From the NCBI GenBank assembly GCA_023384415.1, contig JAHDWJ010000041.1, forward strand, positions 1 to 36,607: DNA of 36,607 bases. Reading direction: 5' to 3'. Both the position numbers and the translations under genes were made by a program. The stretch comes from Anaerolineae bacterium (lineage in GTDB: Bacteria; Chloroflexota; Anaerolineae; Promineifilales; Promineifilaceae). Below, piece after piece: positions 9,547-18,080 of the stretch (positions are counted from its first letter, which is position 1; every line of letters begins with the position of its first letter). The notes under the pieces were generated by a model, which was not told where the DNA came from, ran no database searches, and was given only the letters and a program-made list of their open reading frames with translations.

Positions 9547-11061
9547 ATGACAATTTCCCTCAAATCATTTAAGTTGTTACTCGCGGGTAATACGAATGTT
9601 TTTGGAATGACCAATGTCATTATCAGATCAACACTGCAATTAAGGCAAAATGAGAAAGAAAAAGACCTGTCATTCCGGCAGATTCACATCTTTCATACCG
9701 AAGAGTCCTTACACAGCCTCATTAACCATACAGATAATTGGCAAAGCGCTTTGTCACATTATGATATACCCATTACAAGTATCATTCACCATGTTACTAA
9801 AATAGAAGACTCAAGTGTTGAGCGATTTCGTGATCTGGTTGAGCAACTGCGTACCATTGTTAATCCGCTTGATAATGCCAGCTACTACGTTGATCTTACA
9901 GGCGGTATCTCCGCATTAAAAACAATCCTGGCTGTCTTTGCTTATGTTCTGGACATTGAACACATCTATTCGCTTGAAATTAAGTTTTCGGATATTCGTG
10001 AAATAAGAGAAAAACAGACAAAGCTTTTTTATAAACAACTTGAGCAAGAACTTGAACAAGAATCTATAACATATCGCAAGTTTCCCCCTATTCGAGAATT
10101 CGACGATTTTGGGCGCCGACATTACACAGAAGTTATACGGCATCGCCAGATTATTGACGGATTGTCTGATAAATTGTCGCAGTTAGTCCCATTACAACTT
10201 GACCACGCTCATTTACGTTCGTCTTTGCTGTCTGGCACAAATTCACGGTTATTAGGTGAAGTAAGCCAAGATTCTTACAGTTATCGTCATGCCGTTTTCT
10301 CATTTTCTGCAGCCATTGAAGAAACGGCAAATGCCCTTTTGCTTACTCTTGCACGGAATGATGTTGGCGATAAAACGCTTGGCGACAAATTAGCCGATCT
10401 TAGAACGCTTTTTTTAGAAACTCCGAAATACTTTGTCAATGCTAAAGTTCTGGAACATTTAACTTTGTTAATTGCAGAAATGCGCAACAGTATCATTCAT
10501 CCTTCTCCTGGCGATGATAAAACTCTGGCTGAGATTCAGTCGCTTCTCGCATCGCAATTGGCATTAACTTTTACTCGCTTCGCTATCAAAACTCTATCGG
10601 CATTTTTAGATAGTAAAGGTAACCTTGTTGAAATTGAAGTTCTATCGCCAAACGGTGATCAAGAAGAAATCTATTATTTTGGTTTCGATGGAGATGCGAC
10701 AGGCGATTATCTTGAGGCTGCATTCACAAGAGCTGAATATGGAGAACAAGAGGTATTGCTAAGAAGTAAAGCTGTCCATAATGCAATCAAGGCTCTCAAA
10801 AAAGTTATCTACAAATCCACTAAAAGTGATAAAGCCGTTTTGTTTGCAGAGGGGGACAATATTTTGTTTAAGGCCCGCTACAATGCATTATTACTTCAAC
10901 AACTCCAAGAGCTTTACAAAAATCAGACCGGGCTTTGCAGTAGTATTGGTTATGGTCGTACCTTACATGAAGCAACTATTGCATTGCGATTGGCTAAAGC
11001 ACAAAAGGGGGACAGCGCGCTTGGCATTGCGTTGCGCGATGTAATTGGTCAGCAAGTTTGA
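9547..11061 (+). CDS. CARF-HEPN-mCpol fusion protein
   Basis: The start follows an AGGAGGT ribosome site at ideal spacing. The 504-residue protein appears to have three modules. Residues 5-150 form a CARF-type Rossmann domain (LLAGNTNVFGMTN near the start, YYVDLTGGISALKTI at 113-127). Residues 185-350 are helical and contain R313-N-S-I-I-H318, the R-X4-H signature of HEPN ribonucleases. Residues 375-490 match the minimal CRISPR polymerase (mCpol) pattern: FGFDGDATGDYLE (378-390), then FAEGDNILF (433-441), then SSIGYGRTLHEATIAL (465-480) and RLAKA. These line up with the GDGDSMG, GGDD and SAGIAI...ARKA motifs of the Cas10 encoded next door. mCpol enzymes are known or predicted to make cyclic nucleotides. 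The gene looks more A/T-rich than its neighbours and lacks both GGCC palindromes. How the three parts interact is unknown. Confidence 0.82.
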   Translation: MTISLKSFKLLLAGNTNVFGMTNVIIRSTLQLRQNEKEKDLSFRQIHIFHTEESLHSLINHTDNWQSALSHYDIPITSIIHHVTKIEDSSVERFRDLVEQLRTIVNPLDNASYYVDLTGGISALKTILAVFAYVLDIEHIYSLEIKFSDIREIREKQTKLFYKQLEQELEQESITYRKFPPIREFDDFGRRHYTEVIRHRQIIDGLSDKLSQLVPLQLDHAHLRSSLLSGTNSRLLGEVSQDSYSYRHAVFSFSAAIEETANALLLTLARNDVGDKTLGDKLADLRTLFLETPKYFVNAKVLEHLTLLIAEMRNSIIHPSPGDDKTLAEIQSLLASQLALTFTRFAIKTLSAFLDSKGNLVEIEVLSPNGDQEEIYYFGFDGDATGDYLEAAFTRAEYGEQEVLLRSKAVHNAIKALKKVIYKSTKSDKAVLFAEGDNILFKARYNALLLQQLQELYKNQTGLCSSIGYGRTLHEATIALRLAKAQKGDSALGIALRDVIGQQV

Positions 11062-11217
11062 GGAGTGGCAGGGGTTGGGTAGTGGGAGTGTTGGTGGCGG
11101 TGTTACAGCCGCATGTGGATGAGGGGTGAAATTTGGGAAGAAGTTACTAACTTTTTTGGGAGGGGGTTCTGAGGCGCGGCCGCAAGAAATAGAGTACGCT
11201 GGAGATGATCATTGTGA

Positions 11218-11319
11218 GGTACATATGAACAATCTAAAGATGATGCGGTAGCACCTGAATATGTGACTGGTCACAATCAATTTGACAAGTTGCCTGAGAA
11301 CGATAAGGAAATGTTATGA
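11218..11319 (+). pseudogene. 3' remnant of a gene translationally coupled to cmr2
   Basis: An open frame of 33 codons without its own start ends in a TGA that overlaps the cmr2 ATG as ATGA. This junction is typical of coupled operon genes, as at cmr2/cmr3 and cmr5/cmr6. The translated tail (KDDAVAPEYVTGHNQF, then DKLPENDKEML) looks protein-like. Another frame just upstream (11186-11251, EIEYAGDDHCEVHMNN) ends where this one could take over. I do not recognise the family. The best reading is the end of a lost gene once heading the cmr operon; a chance frame is the alternative. Confidence 0.4.
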
Positions 11320-13106
11320 CGCAATACCTGTTGCACATTCACATAGGCCCGATGCAAGCCTTTATCGCCGCCGCTCGCCGCACCCGTGACTTATGGTTTG
11401 GTTCATGGCTGATGAGCGAATTAAGCAAAGCGGCCGCACACGGTGTAGCGGAGCAGGCTGGCGAAAACAGCCTCATTTTCCCTGCCGCTACCTTAGACCA
11501 ATTAAAGCCAGAAACAGAATTGGCTGTCGCCAACAAAATTGTGGCAATTGTCACCGAGCCAGAAACAGTAGCCAAAACAGCCGAAACAGCCATGCGGCAG
11601 CGGCTGAATCGCTTAATGGAGATAGCTTTGAGCGAAGTCAAAGGGGCATTGCAAACGCGAGAAATTGCCGAAAAACAAATTGCCGACTTGCCCGAATTTT
11701 ATTGGGTTGCCGTTCCTTTCTCTTCGCCCAATGAGTATAAAGAGGCTCGCGCCAAAGCGGAAAGCCTGCTTGCCGCCCGCAAAAATTGCCGCAATTTTGA
11801 GCAACCAACATGGGGCAATCATCAGCCCAAATCATCGCTGGATGGCAATCGAGAATCGGTGATTCCCGAATCAGCTTACCGGCCCCTCAACGAATCGCCG
11901 GAAAAACGGAATGAAAAGATTAAACTGCTTTACCGAAATTACCATGCCCGCAATGCTGAACGACTTTCCGGCGTGGATTTGTTAAAGCGATTGGGCAAAT
12001 CCAGCAGGCAACAATCGTTTCCTAGCACCTCACACATGGCGGTTATGCCCATACGCTCCAGGTTGCTAGAAGGCAGCGACGAGATAAAGCAAGCGTGGCG
12101 GGCATACATTGATGCTTTGACAGAGGTGGCGGGGGATTTGGTTCTGTCTGAACAAGTGACTGAGGAACCGCACCCCGTGTTCGGTCGCGCAGATGGCGCT
12201 CTACTTTTTGAATCCCGATTGATTGAATACTTTGGCAACGAGACGCCGATTAATGTTCATCAAGCCTTGAGAGAATTTTATAAAAAGGCTGGAATTGACA
12301 CGGTCTGTCCATACTATGCTTTGCTGATGGGGGATGGGGATAGCATGGGAGCGACGATTAACGGTTTGGCAACGGCCGAAGCGCACCGTCAATTTTCACA
12401 AACACTGGCCGGGTTTGCGGGCCAGGCGGGGGAAATTGTTGCCAGACATCAGGGGGCGGCCGTTTACACCGGCGGCGATGATGTATTGGCGATACTCCCA
12501 TTGCATACGATGCTGGCTTGCGCTGATGAGTTAACCAACGCTTTTCGCCAGATGATGCAGACAAAAGGATATAATAAAGCTACCTTTTCAGCCGGAATCG
12601 CTATTTGTCATCATTTAGAGCCGCTGGAAGATGCCTTAGAATTAGCGCGTAAGGCGGAAAAAGAGGCCAAATCTGTGCCTGGCAAAAACGCGCTGGCGAT
12701 CATCGAATCGAAGCGGAGTGGGGCCGACCGCATGGTGAAGGGAAAATGGGTTGATTTGAATTGGCGTTTATTGGACATCGCCGATTATTATCAGCGACAG
12801 CAACTGCCGCATGGGTTGGCTTATCAACTGCGGGAGATGGCGATGCGTTTGGGTGGGGAAACGGCCGTTACCAATGATGAAACTCTTCACAATGTCCTCA
12901 AAGCAGAAGCGGAACGGATTGTCAAACGCAAAGAAGCAAGTTCAGAAGCGCAAGCGTTGGTTATCCGCATGGTCCATCAGCTCAGTAAACAGTATCCCAT
13001 GACCCAATTGGTAAACGAACTCATCATCGCTAACACCATTGCCCAGGCAGCCGAACAGTCAAGGGAGACTCTCGGGCGACCAGAACCACAGGAGGCAGCC
13101 ATATGA
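11316..13106 (+). CDS. cmr2: Type III-B Cas10 (Cmr2), HD-less
   Basis: Cas10 is the large subunit of the Cmr complex. It converts ATP into cyclic oligoadenylates when target RNA is bound. The 596-residue protein begins directly with the first palm region (HIGPMQAFIAAARRTRDLWFG), so there is no N-terminal HD nuclease domain and single-stranded DNA cleavage is not expected. The cyclase palm is intact: MGDGDSMG at 338-345, the metal-binding GGDD at 386-389 (VYTGGDDVLAIL), and a following FSAGIAICHH segment with ELARKAEKEAK. I see no zinc-ribbon cysteine cluster. An AAGGA site precedes the ATG. The stop overlaps cmr3 by 4 bp. Activity should therefore be signalling to Card1 and the CARF proteins on either side. 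Confidence 0.95.
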   Translation: MTQYLLHIHIGPMQAFIAAARRTRDLWFGSWLMSELSKAAAHGVAEQAGENSLIFPAATLDQLKPETELAVANKIVAIVTEPETVAKTAETAMRQRLNRLMEIALSEVKGALQTREIAEKQIADLPEFYWVAVPFSSPNEYKEARAKAESLLAARKNCRNFEQPTWGNHQPKSSLDGNRESVIPESAYRPLNESPEKRNEKIKLLYRNYHARNAERLSGVDLLKRLGKSSRQQSFPSTSHMAVMPIRSRLLEGSDEIKQAWRAYIDALTEVAGDLVLSEQVTEEPHPVFGRADGALLFESRLIEYFGNETPINVHQALREFYKKAGIDTVCPYYALLMGDGDSMGATINGLATAEAHRQFSQTLAGFAGQAGEIVARHQGAAVYTGGDDVLAILPLHTMLACADELTNAFRQMMQTKGYNKATFSAGIAICHHLEPLEDALELARKAEKEAKSVPGKNALAIIESKRSGADRMVKGKWVDLNWRLLDIADYYQRQQLPHGLAYQLREMAMRLGGETAVTNDETLHNVLKAEAERIVKRKEASSEAQALVIRMVHQLSKQYPMTQLVNELIIANTIAQAAEQSRETLGRPEPQEAAI

Positions 13107-14296
13107 CGATTTGGATAATTGAACCCCATGACCCGCTGATTGTGCGTGACGGCCGGCCGTTTGGCCCCAACCCCGGCGCACGAGCGCAAACCCTTAAATT
13201 CCCCTACCCGTCTACAGTAGTTGGTGGTTTTCGCTCACTGGCTGGCAGCAACGGCGACGGTTTGTTTGACCCCAACCAGATTTCAGCCGTCAAACAAATC
13301 GGTATTCGTGGGGCCCTGCTTGTGGAGTTAGGCGATGACAACAAACCAATATGGCTGGTTCCCGCCCCGTCTGATGCGCTTTTATTGCGTAAGGATGAGG
13401 CGTCGCCGGTCATGTGTCATCGGTTACGGCCGTTAGATAGCGCCAGCGCACTGTCAGACTTACCCGCACCCCTAAAGCACCCCGTTGGCATGATAGAAAC
13501 CGATCCGCAAAAGCCATCTAAAAACGCGCCCCGTTACTGGTATTGGCATGCATTTGCTGAATGGTTGGTGAATCCACCTGGCGTAAAACAGGAAGTGGAA
13601 CCGTGTCAACTAGGCCACAACGGCCCTGTTCAAGAATGGCGATTGCACGTGGCTATCAATGCGGACACCCTAGCCGGCGAAGAAGGGGCGTTGTTTGCCA
13701 CCAGTGGCCTGGAATTTTGGTCGAGGTCAGCCGATGCTCAAGCGGATCATCCTCGCCTGACATCGGTTAAACGGCTGGCGCTGGCAACGGCCGTTGATAA
13801 CCCTACATCCTTATCCATTGAATCGGTGGCGGCCGCATGGGGCGGCGAGCGCCGCGCTTCCCACTGGTATCAACGTAGCGAATCGTTCCCGCCGATTCCC
13901 GATGGATTGGCAGATGCGGTTGCCGCAACCGGTTACTGTCGCCTCTATTTGCTCACCCCCGCCTGCTTTACGGCCGGTTGGCTGCCCAATTGGCTATTGC
14001 AAACGAGAGACGGCGTCACGCCGCAGGTGGAAGCGGCCGTTGTGGGCAAACCGCAAACCGTTTCCGGCTGGGATTTTGAGCGCCGCGGCCCCAAACCAAC
14101 ACGTCGGCTGGTTCCCGCCGGGTCGGTTTACTTTTTACACTTGGGGGATGACAAAACGGCGATTAAAAACTGGGTTGAGCGCACCTGGTTGCAAAATGTA
14201 AGCGATACAGAGGAAGATAGGTTGAGTGGGTTTGGGCTAACGGCCGTTGGCGTTTGGGACGGCGCAGCGCAGAAGGTGGAGGTTTCTCATGGTTAA
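13103..14296 (+). CDS. cmr3: Type III-B RAMP protein Cmr3
   Basis: Cmr3 is a Cas5-like RAMP that binds the 5' handle of crRNA at the base of the Cmr complex, next to Cas10. The 397-residue product starts WIIEPHDPLIVRDGRPFG, the diagnostic N-terminus of the family, followed by FPYPSTVVGGFRS. An AGGAGG site precedes the start, and its ATG overlaps the cmr2 stop. The gene carries several CGGCCGTT motifs typical of this operon and only one GCGGCCGC (about 13829). No motif suggests catalytic activity. Confidence 0.93.
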   Translation: MTIWIIEPHDPLIVRDGRPFGPNPGARAQTLKFPYPSTVVGGFRSLAGSNGDGLFDPNQISAVKQIGIRGALLVELGDDNKPIWLVPAPSDALLLRKDEASPVMCHRLRPLDSASALSDLPAPLKHPVGMIETDPQKPSKNAPRYWYWHAFAEWLVNPPGVKQEVEPCQLGHNGPVQEWRLHVAINADTLAGEEGALFATSGLEFWSRSADAQADHPRLTSVKRLALATAVDNPTSLSIESVAAAWGGERRASHWYQRSESFPPIPDGLADAVAATGYCRLYLLTPACFTAGWLPNWLLQTRDGVTPQVEAAVVGKPQTVSGWDFERRGPKPTRRLVPAGSVYFLHLGDDKTAIKNWVERTWLQNVSDTEEDRLSGFGLTAVGVWDGAAQKVEVSHG

Positions 14297-15593
14297 ACCA
14301 TTGCTGGATAAACCGCCGCAAATAAAGCGGAAAGAAACGGGGCGCATCACTATGACGCGCAACTATGAGCTGATCACCCCCTTGTTTGGCGGCGGCGTTA
14401 GGACCAATGAGGTGGATATAGATAACCCAATACGGGGAACGGCCGTTCGCGGACATCTCCGTTTTTGGTGGCGGGCAACACGAGGTGGGCAGTTTGGCAA
14501 AGATGGCCTGGCGGACATGAAAGCGCGGGAAGATCAGATTTGGGGATCAACTGATGGTGTTTCTAAAATTGCCATTACTGTCATTGAGGCAACAGCGGGC
14601 AAACCTTACGTGGTGCCAAATGGAAATGTCGGCGATCCTAACTCGCCGTTAGGCTATGTTGCCTTTCCGCTCAGAGATAGTAAGGGCAAAGTTTATGAAG
14701 GCGTTTCCTTCACGTTGCAGATTGTGTGCCCCAAAGAATACAGACCCGATCTGAAGGCTGCTTTATGGGCCTGGGAAACATTCGGCGGAATTGGCGCGCG
14801 AACTCGTCGCGGCTTTGGCGCATTACATTGCACCGATGTCCATTTGCAAATTGACGAGAAGAAGTTCAAAAACAACAATTGGGTTTGGAATTATGCCAGT
14901 AAAACAGGCTACAAAGCGCTGTTGACAGATATAAAGGAAATGGTTCTGGCTGGCAGTGTACCTGATGGAGTTGCTTCTTTGAGCGGCAATCCCCAACACC
15001 TTCACTTGACGCCCGATCGAAATGATGCACAACTGTCGTGGAAGGAATTGATTGATTCTTTGCGAGATTTTCGGCAAAGTCGCAAGCCGAAGACGATCAG
15101 TGGTCGGCAACTGCCGTTTGGCCGCAGCCATTGGCCGGAACCGGACGCAATTAGAGAGTTAACCGGTCAGTCGCACAAAGGTAAACATCACGATCAACCG
15201 GTTCACAATCCTCCGATCCACAAATTTCCGCGAGCCGCGTTTGGTTTGCCCATCGTCTTTGAATTTAAGGATGATGATGACCGGAAATCTTTGAATCGTG
15301 ATGCTGACCCACTAAAAACCGAACTAAAAGGCAAGAATTATGAGCGTCGCGCCTCCCGTTTGATTTTACGACCGTTAAAGTGCGCCGACGGCCGTTATCG
15401 GGGTATCGCCCTTATTCTAACAGGCGACATTGTTCCCCCCGGCGGGCTGGAACTGAAAAATTCGCCAAAGAACCCTGTGCCTGGAGCAGAACAAATAACC
15501 CCTAGCGAAGCAGGTCAGATTCAAAAAATGCACCCAACTTATAACGGTAACACAGACTTATTACAAGCCTTTTTGGACCAGTTGCCTAAATGA
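14289..15593 (+). CDS. cmr1: Type III-B RAMP protein Cmr1
   Basis: Cmr1 caps the Cmr filament and contacts the 3' end of the crRNA-target duplex. I start the gene at the ATG at 14289 (MVKPLLDKPP), behind a GGAGG-type site. An earlier start at 14247 would overlap cmr3 by 50 bp and add unrelated residues. The 434-residue protein contains the tandem RAMP hallmark early on: YELITPLFGGGVRTNEVD, then IRGTAVRGHLRFWWRA, and a glycine-rich loop FGGIGARTRRGFG near residues 165-178. It overlaps the end of cmr3 by 8 bp. The gene order cmr2-cmr3-cmr1-cmr4-cmr5-cmr6 is complete. Confidence 0.94.
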   Translation: MVKPLLDKPPQIKRKETGRITMTRNYELITPLFGGGVRTNEVDIDNPIRGTAVRGHLRFWWRATRGGQFGKDGLADMKAREDQIWGSTDGVSKIAITVIEATAGKPYVVPNGNVGDPNSPLGYVAFPLRDSKGKVYEGVSFTLQIVCPKEYRPDLKAALWAWETFGGIGARTRRGFGALHCTDVHLQIDEKKFKNNNWVWNYASKTGYKALLTDIKEMVLAGSVPDGVASLSGNPQHLHLTPDRNDAQLSWKELIDSLRDFRQSRKPKTISGRQLPFGRSHWPEPDAIRELTGQSHKGKHHDQPVHNPPIHKFPRAAFGLPIVFEFKDDDDRKSLNRDADPLKTELKGKNYERRASRLILRPLKCADGRYRGIALILTGDIVPPGGLELKNSPKNPVPGAEQITPSEAGQIQKMHPTYNGNTDLLQAFLDQLPK

Positions 15594-15605
15594 GGAGTTA
15601 ACCAG

Positions 15606-16478
15606 ATGAAAGCAAAGCTGTTATTTACCCATGCCCTCACCCCCCTCTACCCCGGCACGGGGCAGGGAAGCGGCGTGATTGATTTACCGATTGCCCGTGA
15701 AATCGCCACCAATATCCCTTACCTGCCCGGCTCCTCGCTCAAAGGGGTTTTGCGCGACGAGTGCAAAGATACGGCGTTGTGCAAAACGCTGTTCGGCCCG
15801 GAAACTAAAAACATCAGCGACAGCAACAGTCATGCGGGGGTTTTGCAATTTACCGATCAGCGATTGCTTCTTTTGCCGGTTCGCTCATTGGCTGGTACGT
15901 TCGCGTGGGCAACATCTCCCTTTATTTTGCAACGGTTCAGCCGTTCGTTGGCTCATATTGGCGTAGAAGATGCGCCTACCGTGCCTCAGCCGGACAAGGG
16001 TGACGCATTTACTGCCCATAACAGCGGTTTGCCACTGAACATCGGCAGTCAGCCACAGGTGATTTTGGAAGATTTGGATTTCACGGCCGTTACTGACCAA
16101 CAACTCGTCACTGATTGGGCGGAGTGGTTAGGAGCGCGTCTCTTTCCTGCGGACAATAAAGGGGAAGGGTGGCGCAAAACTTTAAGCGAAAAGTTGTGCG
16201 TTCTCCACGACGACCGCTTTGACTTTTTGCTGGAAACCGGCACCGAAGTTATCGCCCGTAACGTGTTGGACGAAAACAAAACTTCCCAAAATCTGTGGTA
16301 CGAAGAAGCGTTGCCGGCCGAATCCATCTTAGAAGGGTTGGTCATCGCTCAAGCCATCGGTAAAGCGGACAATCCCGATAACGCTTTAGCCGAATTGGTT
16401 AAACTGACCGGCGGCCTGATTCAGCTAGGCGGGCATGCCACCATCGGGCGCGGCTTCTGCCGCCTCATTCCGGCATAA
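15606..16478 (+). CDS. cmr4: Type III-B backbone RNase Cmr4 (Cas7)
   Basis: Cmr4 forms the helical backbone and cuts target RNA at 6-nt intervals. The 290-residue product shows TPLYPGTGQGSGVIDLPIAR at its N-terminus. The Asp of VIDLP is D26, matching the catalytic Asp known in Cmr4, so target RNA cleavage should be intact. The RAMP loop YLPGSSLKGVLRDE follows at about 38-51, and the C-terminus ends in the glycine-rich LGGHATIGRGF motif. A GAGGAG site precedes the ATG. RNA cleavage would limit how long Cas10 signalling stays on. Confidence 0.94.
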   Translation: MKAKLLFTHALTPLYPGTGQGSGVIDLPIAREIATNIPYLPGSSLKGVLRDECKDTALCKTLFGPETKNISDSNSHAGVLQFTDQRLLLLPVRSLAGTFAWATSPFILQRFSRSLAHIGVEDAPTVPQPDKGDAFTAHNSGLPLNIGSQPQVILEDLDFTAVTDQQLVTDWAEWLGARLFPADNKGEGWRKTLSEKLCVLHDDRFDFLLETGTEVIARNVLDENKTSQNLWYEEALPAESILEGLVIAQAIGKADNPDNALAELVKLTGGLIQLGGHATIGRGFCRLIPA

Positions 16479-16489
16479 AGGAGGGCGAG

Positions 16490-16885
16490 ATGCAAACAAA
16501 TCAACAAAAATTCGCCACTTCAGCATTCAAGCAGGTGCAAACAATTAAGAGCCACGACGAAGAATACCGCCAAAAATATGGCAGTATGTCTCATAAACTT
16601 CCCTTGCTCATCCACACGGCCGGATTAGCGCAAGCGTTAGCCTTTGTGCAAGCGAAGAACAAGGTCGCTTATAACGATCTGCTCAACCATCTGGCCGAAA
16701 CTGTCCAATGGCCGGGCGCAACAAACGGCGAAAAATTGACCGAGAAGAGCCGGAGCGAACATCTGGATGGGTACATTTTGCTCACCCGGCGCGTCACCTC
16801 TGCTCTGATCTGGTACAAACGATTTGCCGAATCAGAGCTAGGCGTTTCGGCCACACAGGACATCCCCGAAGGAGGTGAAGAATGA
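16490..16885 (+). CDS. cmr5: Type III-B small subunit Cmr5 (Cas11)
   Basis: Cmr5 is the small alpha-helical subunit that lines the minor filament of the Cmr complex. The 131-residue protein is predicted mostly helical and contains the family-like segments KYGSMSHKLPLLIHTAGLAQ and LLTRRVTSALIWYKRFAE. The ATG follows GGAGGGCGAG. Its stop overlaps the cmr6 start by 4 bp. Assignment rests mainly on size, helical pattern and position between cmr4 and cmr6. Confidence 0.88.
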   Translation: MQTNQQKFATSAFKQVQTIKSHDEEYRQKYGSMSHKLPLLIHTAGLAQALAFVQAKNKVAYNDLLNHLAETVQWPGATNGEKLTEKSRSEHLDGYILLTRRVTSALIWYKRFAESELGVSATQDIPEGGEE

Positions 16886-17937
16886 CCGTTCCCGCCCGTC
16901 GTGATGCTCTAGAGTCGGTTCCGTTTTGGCCGCAGTTTGCCCCCAACGCCGGATTGTGGTTTGACAAATACTTGGCGGAACAGAAAAAGAAAGAGAAACA
17001 AAAAAATGAGACAAAGAAGGAAGACCCATTCGTCAGCCACATTCAACGAACAGGCAAAATTGAAGAGCCGGCCGTTTACAAAGATTTTTTTACCCGGTGG
17101 CAAGAGGCATTGGAAAAAGCGGGGGCGGTTTTGCGAGAGGCGCAGGTTATCGGCCGGTTGGCCGCCGGATTGGGGGGCGAGACGGTGATTGAAACGGGGC
17201 TGACCCTGCACCGCACCTATGGCGTACCCTATATTCCCGGCAGTTCGCTCAAAGGCGCGGCTCGCGCTTATGCAACTGCCAACTTGGACGGTGACTGGGC
17301 GAAGGACCAACGTGCTTTTCATACCTTGTTTGGCGGGCAACAGCTAGGCAAGGGGGAAAAGCCAGAAGAAAAAGCGCGAGTCGGGATCGCCGTCTTTCAC
17401 GATGCGCTCCCAATTCCCGGCAGCTTTAAGATTGGCAATGATGTAATGACGGTTCATCATCCCGATTATTACCAAAAGGAAAGTTCACCCCCGGCTGATT
17501 GGGACAGCCCTACGCCGATACCGTTTCCGTCGGTAAACGGCCGTTTCCTCATTGCCACCTACGCCCCATCCGCCCCGGAATGGGCTGAATCGGCCATGGC
17601 TATTCTCAGGCTGGCCTTGGCGGAGCGTGGGGTTGGTGGGAAGACGAGCAGCGGTTACGGCCGTATGCAAATGGATGAAAAAGCCGTCGAATCCCCTGAA
17701 GCACAAGCCGTTTCTCAATTCCTGGAAGATCTGGCTAATCTTCCTGAGAGCCGGGTCGCTACTGAGTTAAACCGCTTCGTAGAACGGTGGCGTCAGGCTG
17801 ACGCCAATGACCAGCAAAAGCGGCAAATGGCCCAGGCGATTCTGGATAAAGTGGAAGCGGCCAACCGAACGAAAACATCCAAAGAGAAGGCGTGGTATCA
17901 AGAATTGGTTCGTTTTGTGACTAACAATGGCAAATAG
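16882..17937 (+). CDS. cmr6: Type III-B RAMP protein Cmr6
   Basis: Cmr6 is the Cas7-like subunit at the 3' end of the Cmr backbone. The 351-residue protein has the RAMP motif GLTLHRTYGVPYIPGSSLKG followed by AARAYA near residues 110-135, and a glycine-rich GVGGKTSSGYGRM loop near 250-262. A highly charged Lys/Glu stretch at about residues 33-50 (KKKEKQKNETKKED) looks like a flexible insertion. It overlaps cmr5 by 4 bp and has a GGAGGTGAAG site. It is the last cmr gene; a 143-bp gap with a direct repeat follows. Confidence 0.93.
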   Translation: MTVPARRDALESVPFWPQFAPNAGLWFDKYLAEQKKKEKQKNETKKEDPFVSHIQRTGKIEEPAVYKDFFTRWQEALEKAGAVLREAQVIGRLAAGLGGETVIETGLTLHRTYGVPYIPGSSLKGAARAYATANLDGDWAKDQRAFHTLFGGQQLGKGEKPEEKARVGIAVFHDALPIPGSFKIGNDVMTVHHPDYYQKESSPPADWDSPTPIPFPSVNGRFLIATYAPSAPEWAESAMAILRLALAERGVGGKTSSGYGRMQMDEKAVESPEAQAVSQFLEDLANLPESRVATELNRFVERWRQADANDQQKRQMAQAILDKVEAANRTKTSKEKAWYQELVRFVTNNGK

Positions 17938-17950
17938 ATGGAGAAGGGCT

Positions 17951-18058
17951 GGTAACGGCCGTTGGTTATGGACTTTTTCAAAAGTAGCCCAATTTTCCAA
18001 TTCGGGTGGCGACTTAGAAAATCGCGTTACAGCTTTTGGTAACGGCCGTTGGTTATGG
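17951..18058 (+). repeat. 21-bp direct repeat with embedded palindrome
   Basis: A 21-bp word beginning GGTAACGGCCGTTGG occurs at 17951-17971 and again at 18038-18058, 87 bp apart, between cmr6 and card1. Each copy contains the palindrome AACGGCCGTT. Between the copies lies CCCAATT-TTCC-AATTCGGG, an imperfect hairpin. This may be a scar from joining the cmr block to its neighbours, or a regulatory pair. Confidence 0.75.
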
Positions 18059-18080
18059 TTTTTTGGAGATTATCAGAACA

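Noticed and set aside
11280..11310. TTGACA at about 11280 as a cmr2 promoter
   Set aside because: No acceptable -10 hexamer lies 16-18 bp downstream before the cmr2 start.
11316..13106. Possible HD nuclease domain in Cas10
   Set aside because: The protein starts directly with the palm region, and no N-terminal His-Asp pair or upstream in-frame extension is present.
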